Source of the DNA: Candidatus Rhabdochlamydia sp. | GTDB lineage: Bacteria; Chlamydiota; Chlamydiia; Chlamydiales; Rhabdochlamydiaceae | Assembly (NCBI GenBank): GCA_030044075.1 | Contig: JASHWM010000189.1 | Coordinates: 1 to 23,151 of the forward strand | Direction: 5' to 3' | DNA length: 23,151 bases | Shown: in pieces, positions 1 to 7,738 of the stretch | How positions within the stretch are numbered: position 1 is the first letter of the stretch | How the letters are laid out: each line of letters starts with the position of its first letter | Program-made: the position numbers and the translations under genes | The notes under the pieces: generated by a model | The model's database searches: none | What the model was told of the DNA's origin: nothing | The model's input: the letters and a program-made list of their open reading frames with translations, nothing else

Positions 1-244
1 AAAAAAAAGTATATTTTGGGAGCTCCCATACCGAAAGGTCGATGGCAACCTTCGTCTGCTCGGAATGGGTAAATTGATGATAATAAGTAACGCTGCCTAA
101 GATCAATACCGCAAAAAAAATCAGCAAGAACAGATCAGCAAAAACACTTGTCCTAAGAAAAGCGGGTGCATAGCGAGGTTTTTTCCGTAAAGGGAGCCGA
201 TGAATTTCTTCATGAGGCGTTTTACGGGGCAGATGAAATAGCAT
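1..244 (-). CDS. N-terminal fragment of a membrane protein, cut by the left edge
   Basis: An open frame starts at ATG 244-242 and runs 81 codons off the window edge without a stop. It begins MLFHLPRKTPHEEIHRLPLR and has a basic stretch (RKKPRY), then a strongly hydrophobic segment at about residues 36-54 (FADLFLLIFFAVLILGS), then a polar stretch ending near DLSVWELPKY. The layout is a cytoplasmic basic N-terminus, one membrane helix and an exported or second membrane part. The stretch after the helix faintly recalls the start of duplicated-permease ABC anion transporters, but this is a memory-level resemblance only. An in-frame TGA lies two codons upstream of the ATG, so the start is well bounded. 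It lies downstream of ftsH on the same strand, separated by the ftsH hairpin, so it is probably not in that transcript. Function unknown. Confidence 0.6.
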   Translation of the reverse strand, partial: MLFHLPRKTPHEEIHRLPLRKKPRYAPAFLRTSVFADLFLLIFFAVLILGSVTYYHQFTHSEQTKVAIDLSVWELPKYTFF

Positions 245-374
245 ATTTCACTCAGGATGACTCTCTTTAAGGTTTTATTGCAAAAATTTCTATTAATGTC
301 ACACCTCAAATCAAGGGGCTCCCTGGATGATTTCATATTTCTGCCGGGCGATGTTTGTTCTTGGGACTTGGAAG

Positions 375-401
375 AAGAGACCTGATAGCATCAGGTCTCT
401 T
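375..401 (-). terminator. Hairpin just after ftsH, probable terminator
   Basis: A perfect 12-bp inverted repeat (AAGAGACCTGAT / ATCAGGTCTCTT) with a 3-nt loop begins 7 nt past the ftsH stop. On the minus strand it is followed only by a short pyrimidine run (CTTCC), so it is a strong hairpin with a weak U-tract. It may act as a terminator or as a 3'-end stabiliser of the ftsH mRNA. Confidence 0.65.
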
Positions 402-407
402 GCTCAA

Positions 408-3146
408 TTAAGAAAGTTCTGGGGAAGGACGGTTGCTGGATTGGATTTTAAGGTCTTTGTTTGGAACAACGGGTCCGCTAGCAGACGGTTTTTTTTGCAA
501 TTCTTCGTAGAGTTTTACACGCTCTCTTTTCTTTTCAATATCCCAGCGGTTATTGATAATATCGAGAACATCTTCGCGGTCGAGTGTTTCAAATTCCATG
601 AGCATCTGGGTCATCAGCTCAACTTGGTCTCTATGGGTTACTATAACCTCAGTTGCTTTTTTATGGGCTTCATCCATCAACTTGCGCACTTCAGTGTCGA
701 TCTGTTTCGCGGTTTCTTCGGAATAGTTCTTTTCATGGTATCCTGCAGTTCCGAGGTATTGCCCGCTCTCTGAGCGCTCGTCATAGGCAACAAGGCCGAG
801 GGTTTCATTCATGCCCCATTCGCAAACCATGCTTCTTACGAGCTTTGTCGCCTGCGCGATGTCCATCTGGGCGCCGCTTGAGATATCCCCGACGAAGATC
901 TCCTCGGCAACCCTTCCTCCCATGAGAACTGCGAGCTGATCGAGGAGTTCTGTCCTCCAATAGCTCAAACGGTTCTTCTTGGGCATAAAGTGGGTCGCCC
1001 CAAGCGAGAGGCCGCGTGGAATGATCGTGACTTTTTCTACAGGGTCGGCATGTTTGACCACTAGGGCAACGATCGCATGGCCGGACTCATGGTAAGCTGT
1101 TGTTTTCTTCTCATTCTGGTCGATCTCAAGGCTGCGTCTTTCTTTTCCATATTTCACTTTGTCGCAGGCTTCGAGCGCATCCTGTTCTGTGACTGCCTTA
1201 CGCCCCTTTCTTGCGGCTAATAGAGCGGCCTCGTTCAACATGTTGGCAAGGTCTGCGCCAGAGGCCCCAGGAGTGTTGCGGGCAATAAGCATCAGATCGA
1301 CGCTTGCATCAAGCTTGATCTTCCTGGCATGGACTTTTAAGATCTCATATCTTCCCTTGATGTCAGGCAGGTCGATGACGATCCTGCGGTCAAAACGGCC
1401 TGGTCTGAGCAGCGCTTTGTCCAAGACATCGGGGCGGTTTGTTGCGGCAATGAGGATCACGCCTTCTGTAGTGTCAAAACCATCCATTTCCACAAGAAGC
1501 TGGTTGAGCGTCTGTTCCCTTTCATCATGTCCGCCGCCAATCCCCGCTCCCCTGTGGCGTCCTACGGCGTCGATCTCATCCATAAAAATGATGCAGGGCG
1601 CATTTTTCTTTGCCTGGTCGAACAGGTCGCGGATACGGCTGGCGCCGACACCGACGAACATTTCCACGAAATCAGAGCCTGATATTGAGAAGAAGGGACG
1701 GTCCGCTTCCCCTGCTACGGCTTTTGCAATCAATGTTTTTCCAGTTCCAGGCGCACCGATGCAAAGGACGCCTTTAGGGATGCGGGCTCCAAGGGCAGTG
1801 AATTTTGAAGGGTCTTTTAAGAATTCAACGATCTCCTGCAACTCCTCTTTTGCCTCGTCGCAACCGGCGACATCTTTGAAGGTGACCTTGTTTTGGTCTT
1901 TTGTCATCAATTTTGCTGGGGCCTTGCCGAAGTTCATCGCTCCGCCGCCCATTCCTTTCATTTGCCTGGAAAAAACAAAGTACAGAAGGAATATCACGAG
2001 AAGGACCGGCAGCAATGTGAAGAAATAGCTCAGGTAGTTCGGGGCCGGCTCCTGGCTTTTGAAAGTCTTTTCCAACACTAGGTTGAGAGGCTGGTCAGGC
2101 GCTTTAAATTGAAGCCCTTTGTTCTGGGGGAAATTGTCCCACTCCTGCTTTGCCTGGGCAAACCAGTGCCCATAGACTTCAGGATCTGCCTTTTCTAAAG
2201 CTTTGGTCGATACTTCTTTGTTATTGAAATACCACATGACCGAGGCAACCATTTCCCTTGCCTTGTCGAGCTGCACACGGTTTTTGTCCAGCTCATCAGA
2301 GACAAAGTCCAGTTGCTCCAGCTGCATTTTGAAATTACGGACAGAACGGAGGTCGAGCAAAGCAACATCGTCTTTTGTCTGATTGAGCTGGTCGGTCATC
2401 GTCCGAAGCTCTTTTATCGCATCCTGGTACACAGCAAGTTTTTCTTCAGGTGCAGCGGATGATGCGTTGGCTGCCTTCACTTTTTGCTCGAGGTCCTTCA
2501 GCTTGTCTTTCATCGCCTGGTTGCCGATGCCTAAAGCAGAGGAGCGGTACCCTTCAATTAGGAAAAGGGTATCTTTTCCATATTGGGCGACACGGTCAGG
2601 GCTATCGGAGGATGGGACGGAATTTTCAAGGTCTTTTAAGCTTGTGACCGGTCTTTTGGAGACAGACTGGATGACAATGGCATACTCAGGGTTCTGGAGG
2701 GCATAAGCAGGATCTACAACGCGGTATCCCTCTTTAGGAATAGGTGTGCCGCTGAGGCGTAAAAAAAGCTCAGCAGCATCGGTGACGCTCTGCTTAAGCG
2801 CGCCAAGCTCTTCCCCAATATGCTTTTTTTCGTCTGTATACTCATGGTTTTTTTCGAGGAGCTCAAGAAAACGATACCTTGTCTTCGCCTCTTCCGACAG
2901 CTTATCTTTGAACTGGCCGCTGAAGGTCACGAGGTTGTCGTTCACGGCAATTTTGCGGCTCTCATCTTGTTGGATCAGGTCGAGATTGACGAGGTGTTCC
3001 AGCTGGTAACTAAAAGAAACTTTCGCCGCTTTTTCTGCGGTCAGGTTCTGCACGGTCAAAACAAGCAGTACAATCGCGATCAAAAAGAGAAAAAAACCAC
3101 CTGGCAATCCTTTTTTCTGTTCCGGCTTCATTCTGTCGTTGCTCAT
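408..3146 (-). CDS. ftsH: ATP-dependent membrane zinc metalloprotease FtsH, chlamydial long form
   Basis: FtsH is a membrane-anchored hexameric AAA+ protease that extracts and degrades membrane and some cytosolic proteins. Visible in order: a short cytoplasmic N-terminus; membrane helix 1 at about residues 15-33 ([16 protein letters not shown]); a large periplasmic region to about 370, rich in charged coiled-coil-like stretches; membrane helix 2 at 371-394; Walker A GAPGTGKT at 464-471; Walker B IIFMDEID; the second region of homology ending RPGRFDRR; and the zinc site HESGH at 686-690, with the expected downstream GGRVAEE...[10 protein letters not shown]. At 912 residues it is about 270 longer than E. 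coli FtsH; nearly all the excess is periplasmic. Chlamydial FtsH proteins are known to be of this size. The start has AAGAG four bases upstream and a good promoter further up. All catalytic residues are present. Confidence 0.97.
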   Translation of the reverse strand: MSNDRMKPEQKKGLPGGFFLFLIAIVLLVLTVQNLTAEKAAKVSFSYQLEHLVNLDLIQQDESRKIAVNDNLVTFSGQFKDKLSEEAKTRYRFLELLEKNHEYTDEKKHIGEELGALKQSVTDAAELFLRLSGTPIPKEGYRVVDPAYALQNPEYAIVIQSVSKRPVTSLKDLENSVPSSDSPDRVAQYGKDTLFLIEGYRSSALGIGNQAMKDKLKDLEQKVKAANASSAAPEEKLAVYQDAIKELRTMTDQLNQTKDDVALLDLRSVRNFKMQLEQLDFVSDELDKNRVQLDKAREMVASVMWYFNNKEVSTKALEKADPEVYGHWFAQAKQEWDNFPQNKGLQFKAPDQPLNLVLEKTFKSQEPAPNYLSYFFTLLPVLLVIFLLYFVFSRQMKGMGGGAMNFGKAPAKLMTKDQNKVTFKDVAGCDEAKEELQEIVEFLKDPSKFTALGARIPKGVLCIGAPGTGKTLIAKAVAGEADRPFFSISGSDFVEMFVGVGASRIRDLFDQAKKNAPCIIFMDEIDAVGRHRGAGIGGGHDEREQTLNQLLVEMDGFDTTEGVILIAATNRPDVLDKALLRPGRFDRRIVIDLPDIKGRYEILKVHARKIKLDASVDLMLIARNTPGASGADLANMLNEAALLAARKGRKAVTEQDALEACDKVKYGKERRSLEIDQNEKKTTAYHESGHAIVALVVKHADPVEKVTIIPRGLSLGATHFMPKKNRLSYWRTELLDQLAVLMGGRVAEEIFVGDISSGAQMDIAQATKLVRSMVCEWGMNETLGLVAYDERSESGQYLGTAGYHEKNYSEETAKQIDTEVRKLMDEAHKKATEVIVTHRDQVELMTQMLMEFETLDREDVLDIINNRWDIEKKRERVKLYEELQKKPSASGPVVPNKDLKIQSSNRPSPELS

Positions 3147-3180
3147 AAGCTCTTATTTACCCTTTAAAGTTAAGCTGCAG

Positions 3181-3209
3181 ATTAAAACATTCCTCTCAAA
3201 TAATGTAAA
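3181..3209 (-). promoter_or_regulatory. Predicted sigma70-like promoter of ftsH
   Basis: On the minus strand TTTACA (3209-3204) and TTTAAT (3186-3181) are separated by exactly 17 bp, each one or two mismatches from TTGACA/TATAAT. Transcription would start near 3174, giving a leader of about 28 nt before the ftsH ATG. This suggests ftsH has its own promoter although tilS lies upstream on the same strand. Confidence 0.55.
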
Positions 3210-3425
3210 GGGGATTTCCTCTGGGAACAAAAAAACAAAACACTAAAAATGAAGTTCTTATGAAATACCTCTTCCCGTTGCAATCGCCCCTAAAACCTAG
3301 TTTTATCGACAATCAATATTTATTTCAACTTAAAACATGTTGATAATAAATAAAAATAAAACAAAAAACCAAATTTTTATAAATAATAATCAAATAAACG
3401 AAACTAACAGGTTGCCAAATTAACT
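3210..3425. other. AT-rich spacer between tilS and ftsH
   Basis: The part of the tilS-ftsH gap upstream of the ftsH promoter becomes extremely AT-rich from about 3225, with long A and AAT runs. I see no credible gene and no GC-rich terminator after tilS. Two 9-mers one mismatch from the DnaA-box consensus lie in opposite orientation (TTATCGACA at 3303-3311 and TGTTGATAA at 3339-3347); see findings. Otherwise nothing recognised. Confidence 0.5.
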
Positions 3426-4415
3426 TTATTCCAAGATCATTAAAATTGCTTTTCTTACAACTACTTTCCTTCCTTTGTCTGATATGACGCAGCAAGGGCT
3501 TTTCTTCATGATCTGCTCTGCGGCCAGTTCTTTTTGTTCATGCGAGAGGAACAATTTTTCCTGTAGCGCCAGCTCTTTTAAGAAAAACTTAAGCTCGGCC
3601 TTTTCCAGGGGAAAGAGAGGGTTCAGGTCAAAAAAAGCGCCTTCTTGGGTTTGCTGTTTTCTTTCAAAGTACTTCTCAACTTTCCTGCAAAAGTAGTCCT
3701 TCAGCTCGATCACGGAACTGGAAAGGCGAACAAAATTTGAAGTAGTTTCCTTACCAAATTGCTCATTGAAATAAGGAAAGATCTTCTCCCGCATCCTTGC
3801 CCTAAAAAAGTGACAGTCGCGGTTTGTTTGATCCTCTATGGGGACAAGATGGTTTTTTTTGAGATAAGACAAGAGTTCCTTCTTCGGAATTTTAAGAAGC
3901 GGCCTCCAAAGGTCCATCCCATCGATCTGGCCCACCTCTTGCATCCCATGAAGGTAAAACAGGTCGGCGCCTTCACCGATCCTTTTTAAGACGGTTTCGG
4001 CAAGATCGTCCGCCTGATGGGCAAAAATGAGGGCCTGAGCGTTGACAAGTCCATAGATTTTTCTAAAAAAACTAAGCCTTTCAAGACGGGCTTTTTCTTC
4101 GAGGTTAGAGGATTCTTCAGGAGGAGACAGGGTATGCAGGTGAAACACCGCGCCCAGTTCTTCGACCATTTTTTTTAAACTGGCCGCTTGCTGGGAGCTT
4201 TCAGGGCGCCAACCATGGTCGACATGGGCGACGTGGACATCAAGGAAATGGGTTTTCCTCAACTGGATTAGAAGAGAAAAAAGCGCAAGCGAGTCGACGC
4301 CCCCTGAAAAAGCAAGGAGGAGGGGACGCCCCTGATGGTGGCGCTTTTCTATAAATGTTTTAACGGTGCTATGGCAGCGGTCTATCTTAGGCATAGTAAA
4401 GTCTATAGATGGCAT
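3426..4415 (-). CDS. tilS: tRNA(Ile)-lysidine synthase TilS
   Basis: TilS uses ATP and lysine to convert C34 of the CAU-anticodon tRNA(Ile2) to lysidine, which switches its codon to AUA and its charging to isoleucine; it is essential in most bacteria. The N-terminal PP-loop ATPase domain has the signature SGGVDS at residues 37-42 in LLLAFSGGVDSLALF, followed by HVDHGWRPES and the HQADDLAET segment typical of the family. The C-terminal part (about 230-329) is a short version of the tRNA-binding region. At 329 residues it is shorter than E. coli TilS (about 430). It overlaps the upstream GYF-domain gene: from ATG 4415 the overlap is 29 nt; from the in-frame ATG at 4394 it is 8 nt (ATGCCTAA). 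Neither start has a clear Shine-Dalgarno sequence, so translational coupling is likely and the start uncertain. It corresponds to chlamydial mesJ/CT840 by position. Confidence 0.93.
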   Translation of the reverse strand: MPSIDFTMPKIDRCHSTVKTFIEKRHHQGRPLLLAFSGGVDSLALFSLLIQLRKTHFLDVHVAHVDHGWRPESSQQAASLKKMVEELGAVFHLHTLSPPEESSNLEEKARLERLSFFRKIYGLVNAQALIFAHQADDLAETVLKRIGEGADLFYLHGMQEVGQIDGMDLWRPLLKIPKKELLSYLKKNHLVPIEDQTNRDCHFFRARMREKIFPYFNEQFGKETTSNFVRLSSSVIELKDYFCRKVEKYFERKQQTQEGAFFDLNPLFPLEKAELKFFLKELALQEKLFLSHEQKELAAEQIMKKSPCCVISDKGRKVVVRKAILMILE

Positions 4416-4716
4416 ATAAAAGGGCCAGAATGAAAAGGGCCCACCACCAAAGCCAGTTTCCAGACGGCATGCCCAATTCTAAAATTTCATTATATTTCGG
4501 CGGTGTCTGATAGGTGTCTTTCTTCTTCGAGAGGGGCTGCGGCTCATCCTTGAAAACAGATGCGAGCTCTTTGACAAGGCCGGCCTTCTTCCATTTTGTA
4601 AAACCTTTTTTCCAGACAAGGGTATCTGGTGTAATAAATTTTTTCCTGCGAAGTTCTTCGATAGAAAAGGGGCCAAGCTTCCTATCTTGCACCAAAACGA
4701 ACCATTCTTTTATCAT
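4387..4716 (-). CDS. GYF_2-type domain protein with C-terminal membrane anchor
   Basis: A 109-residue protein in two parts. Residues 3-50 look like a bacterial GYF_2/DUF4339 domain: EWFVLVQDRKLGPFSIEEL, then a T..LVWKKG.TKWKKA pattern matching the usual 'W......GP.s..el......DtlVW..G...W..a' layout. Residues 51-87 are polar and proline-containing; residues 88-106 (WLWWWALFILALLYAIYRL) form a single membrane helix two or three residues from the end, giving a tail-anchored topology with the GYF domain in the cytoplasm. GYF folds bind proline-rich peptides in eukaryotes; the bacterial version is often in membrane proteins with no established job. The 3' end overlaps tilS, so the two are probably co-translated. 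The precise role is unknown. Confidence 0.8.
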   Translation of the reverse strand: MIKEWFVLVQDRKLGPFSIEELRRKKFITPDTLVWKKGFTKWKKAGLVKELASVFKDEPQPLSKKKDTYQTPPKYNEILELGMPSGNWLWWWALFILALLYAIYRLYYA

Positions 4717-4739
4717 AGCTAGCTTTCATTACTAACAAT

Positions 4740-4768
4740 ATTATACTATTAAGCAAAATAAAAGGGAA
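4740..4768 (-). promoter_or_regulatory. Possible promoter of the GYF-tilS unit, in the divergent gap with lptF
   Basis: The 62-bp gap between the divergent genes holds a perfect minus-strand -10 (TATAAT at 4745-4740), but its -35 17 bp upstream (TTCCCT, 4768-4763) is poor. On the plus strand a TATACT at 4742-4747 could serve lptF, again without a good -35. The two -10 boxes overlap, so the transcripts may compete for polymerase. Confidence 0.35.
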
Positions 4769-4778
4769 AGGTAGCAAA

Positions 4779-5876
4779 ATGCCGATCTTATGGCGTTATT
4801 TATTGCGCAACTATTTCCAGGTCTTTTTCCTTTGCGTCAGCGGTTTCATCTCCGTGCTGCTCGTCACAAGGTTCCAGGAAATCGCAAAGTTCGCTTCCCT
4901 TTGTGAAGAAAAAAGCGCCATCCCTCTTTTTATATTCTATCAGATCCCCTATATTCTTCCGATTGCCATTCCGATTTCCTGCGTGCTCGCTTCCATTCTC
5001 CTCATCCAAAAAATGAGCATCACACATGAGATGACCGCTCTAAGGGCATCAGGACTTTCGCTGCAGAGGATCTACTCCCCATTGATCTTGGCAAGTTTTT
5101 TCCTTGGCCTGCTCAACTTGCATGTCACTTCGGAATTGGCCCCCGAGTGCCGCAGGCTGTCTCGAACCCTTATTTATGAGATGACGGCTGTCAACCCCTT
5201 ATTTCTCCTGCAAAAAGATAGCCTGATCAAAATTAAGCATACCTTTATCGATATGCAGGACTTCCAATCGGGCGAGTATGCCAAAGACCTGATCTTTGCT
5301 ATCCACAATCAATCAAACGACCGCATCAACCTCATGATAGCAGAAAAGATGTCTCTTGAAAAGGGAATGCTCCTTGGGAAGAACGTGACCTTCCTCTCCA
5401 GCCTCGACTCGAAAAATCCAAGCAATTACGACCACATCATCATTGAAAATCAAAAATTTATGACAACGCAAGACTCCACACTTGCAGGATTTATCCAAAC
5501 GACAAGCCAGCCGCTTGGCTATGAGCACCTCCCCTTTCGTCTCATGGTCGCTAAAAAGGAGCATGAAAAACCTTATTCCCGCTCCACAAAGAAGCGGTTC
5601 AATGCCGAGATCACCAGGAGGGCTTCGCTTACCCTTGCGCCTTTTACCTTTACTGTGATTGGTCTTGCCTTTGGCATGGAGATCGGCCGAAAAAGAAGTA
5701 AAAAAGGGATCATCACTGCCATATTATTGTCCTTGTTCTTCCTGATCGCGTTTGTTGGGGCAAAATCTTTCAAGCACGCGCCATTCGCTTCGATGGTCCT
5801 TTACTTTTTGCCTCATCCGATCATTTTGTTCATTGCGATGATGACATTAAAAAACACTTCTCTGGGGAAAGAATAA
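4779..5876 (+). CDS. lptF: LPS export permease LptF (YjgP/YjgQ family)
   Basis: LptF pairs with LptG and the LptB ATPase to pull LPS from the outer face of the inner membrane into the periplasmic bridge. The 365-residue protein has the family layout: two N-terminal membrane segments (about 12-30 and 47-75), the ITHEMTALRASGLS coupling segment, a third helix near 105-120, a periplasmic beta-jellyroll of about 140 residues, and three C-terminal helices (about 285-362). The ATG has an AAAGG-type ribosome site 8 bases upstream. The stop shares one base with the next start (TAATG), so lptF and lptG are translationally coupled. The LptF/LptG split between the two paralogues follows gene order and the EMTALRASG versus ELVALQTAG motifs, and is less certain than the family call. 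Positional equivalent of chlamydial CT839. Confidence 0.9.
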   Translation: MPILWRYLLRNYFQVFFLCVSGFISVLLVTRFQEIAKFASLCEEKSAIPLFIFYQIPYILPIAIPISCVLASILLIQKMSITHEMTALRASGLSLQRIYSPLILASFFLGLLNLHVTSELAPECRRLSRTLIYEMTAVNPLFLLQKDSLIKIKHTFIDMQDFQSGEYAKDLIFAIHNQSNDRINLMIAEKMSLEKGMLLGKNVTFLSSLDSKNPSNYDHIIIENQKFMTTQDSTLAGFIQTTSQPLGYEHLPFRLMVAKKEHEKPYSRSTKKRFNAEITRRASLTLAPFTFTVIGLAFGMEIGRKRSKKGIITAILLSLFFLIAFVGAKSFKHAPFASMVLYFLPHPIILFIAMMTLKNTSLGKE

Positions 5877-6955
5877 TGTTTCGTTTTTTATGGGAAAGGT
5901 ACTTTATAAAAGAAACGCTAAAAGTCTTTGTCCTGTTCCTTTTCTGTTTTTACTTCCTTTATGTCCTCATCGACTACTCCGCCCATATGCAGGATTTTAT
6001 TCAGAAGGACCAAATCCCCAAAAAAGAAATCGTCCTGTTCTATCTATGCCAATTTGTAAAAAGGGCCGACATCCTTTTCCCTTTGGCCCTCCTCGTCGCG
6101 ACCATCAAGGTCTTGACAACCCTCAATGCAAGGAGAGAGCTTGTTGCGCTGCAGACTGCCGGCCTTAGGGCCAAAGTCCTTCTGCGGCCCTTCCTTATGC
6201 TGGGACTTTTGTGCACATTTTTCTTATATGGAAGCTTGGAACTGGCCCTGCCCAAAGCGCTTAATTTTACCGATTCGTTCCACAAAAAACACTCCAGGAA
6301 CACCGAAGCCAGGGAAAAAAACATCCCTCTGCGGGTATGGCACCTCCAAGATGGTTCGAAGCTTATCTATCAAAAGTACGATCCTGAGAAGAAAGCCTAT
6401 TTCGATGTCTTCTGGATACGGTCCGCCCATGATATTTGGCGGATGAAGTACTTATCGGCAGACCCCAACCATCCGCTCGGCAATTTTGTCGACCATATCC
6501 AAAGGAATAAGGAAGGAGAGCTGGAAAAAGTCACCTCCTTCCCCTCTTATGTCCTTCATGACCTGAAGTGGGGACAGCGGATGATCCGGCAGGGGTCGAT
6601 CCCCGTGGAGAATCGCTCGATATCGAGCCTCACACACCTCCTGGTCCAAAAAGAAAAGGCTTTTTCATATAAAAAAAGTGAAATCCAGACGCTGCTTCTC
6701 TATAAAATTGCGATGCCCCTCCTGGCACTGCTCATCCCTATCGCAGTAGCGCCCTACTGCATACGTTATTCCAGACAGCTGCCGATCTATGTTATCTATG
6801 CGATATCCCTGCTCGCCTATGTCATCTTTTATACCCTTATGGACGCCACTGTCATCCTGGGGAAAAACCAGGTAATGCCGCCCCTTTTTGTTGTCGCAGG
6901 CCCAATGGTTGCCTGCTTTGGGTGGTTCTCATATCAATTTGTTAAAAATACTTAA
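5876..6955 (+). CDS. lptG: LPS export permease LptG (YjgP/YjgQ family)
   Basis: Second half of the LptFG transmembrane pair. The 359-residue protein repeats the architecture of its neighbour: N-terminal helices at about 13-35 and 57-78, the coupling segment NARRELVALQTAGLR, a helix near 100-118, a periplasmic domain to about 270 (with WHLQDGSKLIYQKYDPEKKA, the usual start of the jellyroll), and C-terminal helices (LLLYKIAMPLLALLIPIAVAP onward). It starts inside the lptF stop codon and ends 12 nt before the PAP2 gene. No lptC, lptA or lptB lies in the window, so the rest of the machine must be encoded elsewhere. Positional equivalent of chlamydial CT838. Confidence 0.9.
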   Translation: MFRFLWERYFIKETLKVFVLFLFCFYFLYVLIDYSAHMQDFIQKDQIPKKEIVLFYLCQFVKRADILFPLALLVATIKVLTTLNARRELVALQTAGLRAKVLLRPFLMLGLLCTFFLYGSLELALPKALNFTDSFHKKHSRNTEAREKNIPLRVWHLQDGSKLIYQKYDPEKKAYFDVFWIRSAHDIWRMKYLSADPNHPLGNFVDHIQRNKEGELEKVTSFPSYVLHDLKWGQRMIRQGSIPVENRSISSLTHLLVQKEKAFSYKKSEIQTLLLYKIAMPLLALLIPIAVAPYCIRYSRQLPIYVIYAISLLAYVIFYTLMDATVILGKNQVMPPLFVVAGPMVACFGWFSYQFVKNT

Positions 6956-6967
6956 GTTAGGACATTC

Positions 6968-7708
6968 ATGATTCAAGAAAAAAAATGGAATTGGAAGGGT
7001 TTATTGATATGCCATCTGCTCATCGCCTTCCTCCTTACAACCTTTTTCATCCCCTTTACCAGGGCATATTGGGAAGCTATCGACCTCTCATTCTTCCGAT
7101 TGATCAACGAGACATTACGGGACAACAGGCCGATGCAGGTCTTCTGGGCCCTTGCCAACCATAAAAAAGCGGATTGGATCGAAGATATCTGCATCTTCCT
7201 TTTCTTTTTTAGCTGGATCCGTACCTTTCCTCTTGAGGAACGCTCTAAAAAGTCCGCACAATTTTTATTCTGCGTCCTTTATGCAGCTTTTACCATCCTG
7301 ATCGTCAACCACCTGGTATTCCGCAACTTCATCGAAGTATTGCGTGCAAGCCCTACGATTGCCCTTGAAAACACTGTCAGGCTCTCCAAAAAGATCCCCT
7401 GGCTGAGCATCAAAGACTCCTCACCAAAATGCTTCCCTGCAGACCACGGGACGACAGCGGTCCTCTTCGCAGCCTGCTATGCCTACTATGCAAGGGGAAA
7501 GCGCGCCTTCTATGGTATTTTGTACTCGGTATTCTTATGCATGCCGAGGTTGATCACAGGGGCGCACTGGCTCTCTGACGTGATCGTAGGGAGCGGCAGC
7601 ATCGCCCTATTGTTCCTAAGCTGGGCGTTTTGCACTCCCCTGCATAGGTATTGGACTGAAAGACTGCAAAAGGTGCTATATTTCTTTAGAAAAAAACAAA
7701 CAGTCTGA
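6968..7708 (+). CDS. PAP2-superfamily membrane phosphatase
   Basis: A 246-residue integral membrane protein with about five or six helices, beginning at residues 11-28 (GLLICHLLIAFLLTTFFIPF). PAP2 motif C3 (R-x5-H-x3-D) is intact: R194, H200 and D204 in PRLITGAHWLSDVIVGS. Motif C2, normally PSGH, reads PADH with H160. Motif C1 (K-x6-RP) is not evident; a lysine-rich stretch (RLSKKIPW...IKDSSPKCFP) occupies the expected place. Family members dephosphorylate lipid phosphates on the outer membrane leaflet, such as undecaprenyl pyrophosphate, phosphatidylglycerol phosphate or lipid A. Its position 12 nt after lptG favours a lipid A or polyprenyl phosphate substrate, but this is inference from context. 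The final lysine-rich tail is probably cytoplasmic. Confidence 0.8.
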   Translation: MIQEKKWNWKGLLICHLLIAFLLTTFFIPFTRAYWEAIDLSFFRLINETLRDNRPMQVFWALANHKKADWIEDICIFLFFFSWIRTFPLEERSKKSAQFLFCVLYAAFTILIVNHLVFRNFIEVLRASPTIALENTVRLSKKIPWLSIKDSSPKCFPADHGTTAVLFAACYAYYARGKRAFYGILYSVFLCMPRLITGAHWLSDVIVGSGSIALLFLSWAFCTPLHRYWTERLQKVLYFFRKKQTV

Positions 7709-7738
7709 TACAACTTTTGCCAAAAGGAAGGATACCTT

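Noticed and set aside
121..336. 71-codon minus-strand frame near the left edge
   Set aside because: The overlapping frame starting at 244 stays open to the edge and has a far better membrane-protein pattern; the 71-codon frame looks incidental.
327..2081. Several plus-strand open frames antisense to ftsH, one of 289 codons (1159-2028)
   Set aside because: They lie entirely opposite a clearly conserved ftsH reading frame, show low-complexity S/A/P-rich composition and no motif; they are shadows of codon usage.
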